From positions 20,605-84,604 of the forward strand of contig JAFQFD010000001.1 in the NCBI GenBank assembly GCA_017415715.1: DNA of 64,000 nucleotides, in the 5' to 3' direction. The translations under genes and the position numbers were made by a program. Shown piece after piece: positions 62,738 to 64,000 of the stretch. Under the pieces are notes generated by a model. The model ran no database searches. It saw nothing but the letters and a program-made list of their open reading frames with translations, and was not told the origin of the DNA. How positions within the stretch are numbered: the first letter of the stretch is position 1; every line of letters starts with the position of its first letter. This DNA comes from Bacteroidales bacterium (GTDB lineage Bacteria > Bacteroidota > Bacteroidia > Bacteroidales > UBA932).

Positions 62738-64000
62738 TGTGTTCTGTGTTTCCGGCGAAGGTAATGTTTGGGGCGGAGATTTCCATATTGTGCAGGATAA
62801 GGAAGAAAGGGAGTGTAATTATAGGCGAAGTCTTAACCACAGAGGTAATTCATAGGGTGTTTCGCCAGGGTTTATATGTATATATGTATGTCGCCGGCAA
62901 GTCTTCCGGGCGGGGCACGACGGTGAGTTCAGCACCGACGCGGAAGCGTCCGTCAGCTCTCTTTGGCCTATGGTGTTTGACGACGGTTTTCGCGTCCGCG
63001 ACAGCGGATGCGGAAACTGACGGCAAATGCCATAGGGGGCAAGCCCGTAGGGCGCGGCAGGAGCCGGACGCACTGAGGTTCGAGCGGGAGATAGGGGTCT
63101 TTCCGGCTCTGGCACTTACGGTGATTAAGAACTACAAACGCCACGACCTTGATGCGTACCTTGGCGAGTCTGTGGGATTTATGGAGAGGAGCGACAGCGG
63201 AACGGAATAAATCACACAGTCTCGCCCTGCCCGCCCTCGGAAGATTTGAAAGACTTTTTGAGCAGCAAAAAGACTTTCAAGTCTGGAGAGGAAAAAGCGG
63301 GCAGTATTGACAACATCGGCGAAAGCCGATACCTTGCCTACGGAAGGCTTTTATGACTGACTGAGCTTGCGAAGGAAGTGATAAAAGACTGGAGAAGGCC
63401 CGCGGCTGCGCCGCTAAGGCTGGCAATTCCTTTTGGACTTTCGGCCTGCAAAGAAGAGATATACAATCCCTTATCCACTGACATTCATTCGGAGAATACG
63501 CCTTACGCAACCATCGCCGAAAGTCCTAAGCCCCTCGACGGGCTTGGAGGCCGGGAGCCCTTGAGAGGGGCTCATTATTGCCAGCCGCCTCGACAGAGAG
63601 CATTAACGCACTTCCTTTCCAACGTGCTCTAACACAGCTCCTTAACATAATCGATATTGTGTAATCTGACGCCTGCAAGACGTTCTTTCGTGCGAATGTC
63701 TGCCACTAAACACCATCCTTTCAAGCGAGGAATACCGGTGGAAGTCTGTTACACAATTTAGGTCCGATTATGTTATGTTTCGGCCGGTCCGCACTATGGC
63801 TCAAGCGAGGCACGGCCTGCTCTCTGTCGGTCATTCTCCCCTGTGGGGTCGGGGGCATTGACCAGCTGGAGTCTTTTGGCTTTTGGAGGAGGAAATTTTG
63901 CATAAAGAACGCAGAGATTTTGTCCGTAGGCAAAATCGCGGAGTTCGCAAAATTTGCCGGGGGAAAAAGACGAAAGTCTCCAGACCGCTGTTTGTTTAAT
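62738..64000. other. 1.26 kb without a convincing gene; structured, GC-rich, mobile-element-like
   Basis: The only long frames here are shadows or have no family resemblance. One plus-strand frame ending at 63210 has a protein-like tail (VIKNYKRHDLDAYLGESVGF), which may be a gene remnant. The composition differs from the surroundings (GC-rich blocks at 62900-63100 and 63380-63430). Structures visible include GCGGC-TGC-GCCGC at 63402-63414 and the large inverted repeat listed separately. The overall look recalls the non-coding mobilisation region of Bacteroidales conjugative elements, which I cannot confirm without a search. Confidence 0.5.
63643..63775. repeat. long imperfect inverted repeat with internal hairpin
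   Basis: TAACATAATCG (63643-63653) and ATTGTGTAA (63656-63664) are mirrored by TTACACAAT (63749-63757) and CGATTATGTTA (63765-63775). The 84-base interior holds a hairpin AGACGTTC/GAATGTCT near 63678-63701. A direct repeat TCAAGCGAGG occurs at 63721-63730 and again just outside at 63801-63810. Confidence 0.8.

Noticed and set aside
62819-63115. Minus-strand frame of 98 codons, Pro/Arg-rich
   Set aside because: Composition is typical of antisense GC-rich DNA and no domain is visible.
62488-63210. Plus-strand frame of 240 codons
   Set aside because: Its first part is antisense to paralogue C. Only the last 50 or so residues look protein-like, so it is treated as a possible remnant.
56469-64000. 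Second copy of the tRNA-Ala 3' end as an attachment site
   Set aside because: I did not find the T-arm/acceptor sequence again inside the window; it may lie beyond 64000.

Overview
The window reads as chromosome from a member of the order Bacteroidales (Bacteroidota). The evidence is: -7 boxes of the TAnnTTTG type in front of many genes with few Shine-Dalgarno sites; a V-type ATPase operon of the Bacteroidales type with a DUF2764 gene in it; a sodium-pumping biotin decarboxylase; a Bacteroides-like serine palmitoyltransferase; outer-membrane and lipoprotein genes with lipoboxes of the SSC kind; and type B L31. Host genes favour G/C-ending codons. I cannot name genus or species. Secreted fucosidase and DPP-IV fit an anaerobic, host-associated life, but this is inference.

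Positions 1-55764 are ordinary core genome. From the left: the 5' end of a lipoate-protein ligase (minus strand), an unknown gene and nhaA; a TPR membrane protein with yebC; a four-gene Na+-pumping carboxyl-CoA decarboxylase operon (3987-7474); metH-metF (7622-12169); a seven-gene V-ATPase operon (12268-19562); gpsA; ndk with a large lipoprotein; arginine deiminase; alpha-L-fucosidase; a DPP-IV peptidase; L-serine dehydratase; and pyrF. A closely packed minus-strand block follows: clpP-clpX-serine palmitoyltransferase-SDR-M20 peptidase (36925 to 31678). Next come trigger factor, and a second packed block gyrB-(AOS-family enzyme)-(condensation-domain-like protein)-7TM-HD phosphodiesterase (44997 to 38392). 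Then an outer-membrane barrel gene with a 1005-residue TPR protein, ftsE-like/nth/pseudouridine synthase, rpmE2, a NamZ-like DUF1343 protein, glmM and a DUF486 protein.

Three sodium-linked systems (NhaA, decarboxylase pump, V-ATPase whose K subunit carries the sodium-type ligand set) suggest that Na+ is an important coupling ion. Two alpha-oxoamine synthase paralogues and an SDR suggest sphingolipid, and perhaps sulfonolipid, synthesis.

From 56272 the character changes. Two tRNA genes (Glu-CTC, Ala-TGC) are followed by short tandem repeats and a phage-like lysis cassette (holin, M15 endolysin, and a lipoprotein with a C-terminal membrane anchor that looks like a unimolecular spanin), with T-rich codon use and a strong Shine-Dalgarno site. 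Facing it on the minus strand is a cluster with three divergent copies of one protein family (58334-59038, 59822-60892, 62042-62737), interleaved with an unrelated unknown protein and a lipoprotein alpha/beta-hydrolase. No capsid, tail, terminase, integrase or replication gene is visible. The last 1.26 kb (62738-64000) has no convincing gene and holds inverted and direct repeats; it resembles a non-coding part of a conjugative element. This accessory end is the best candidate for undescribed biology in the window.

Smaller oddities in the core are a probable MITE-like element filling the gap before pyrF, a palindromic repeat inserted in frame in the metH linker, and a Bacteroidetes-type intergenic repeat inside the V-ATPase operon.
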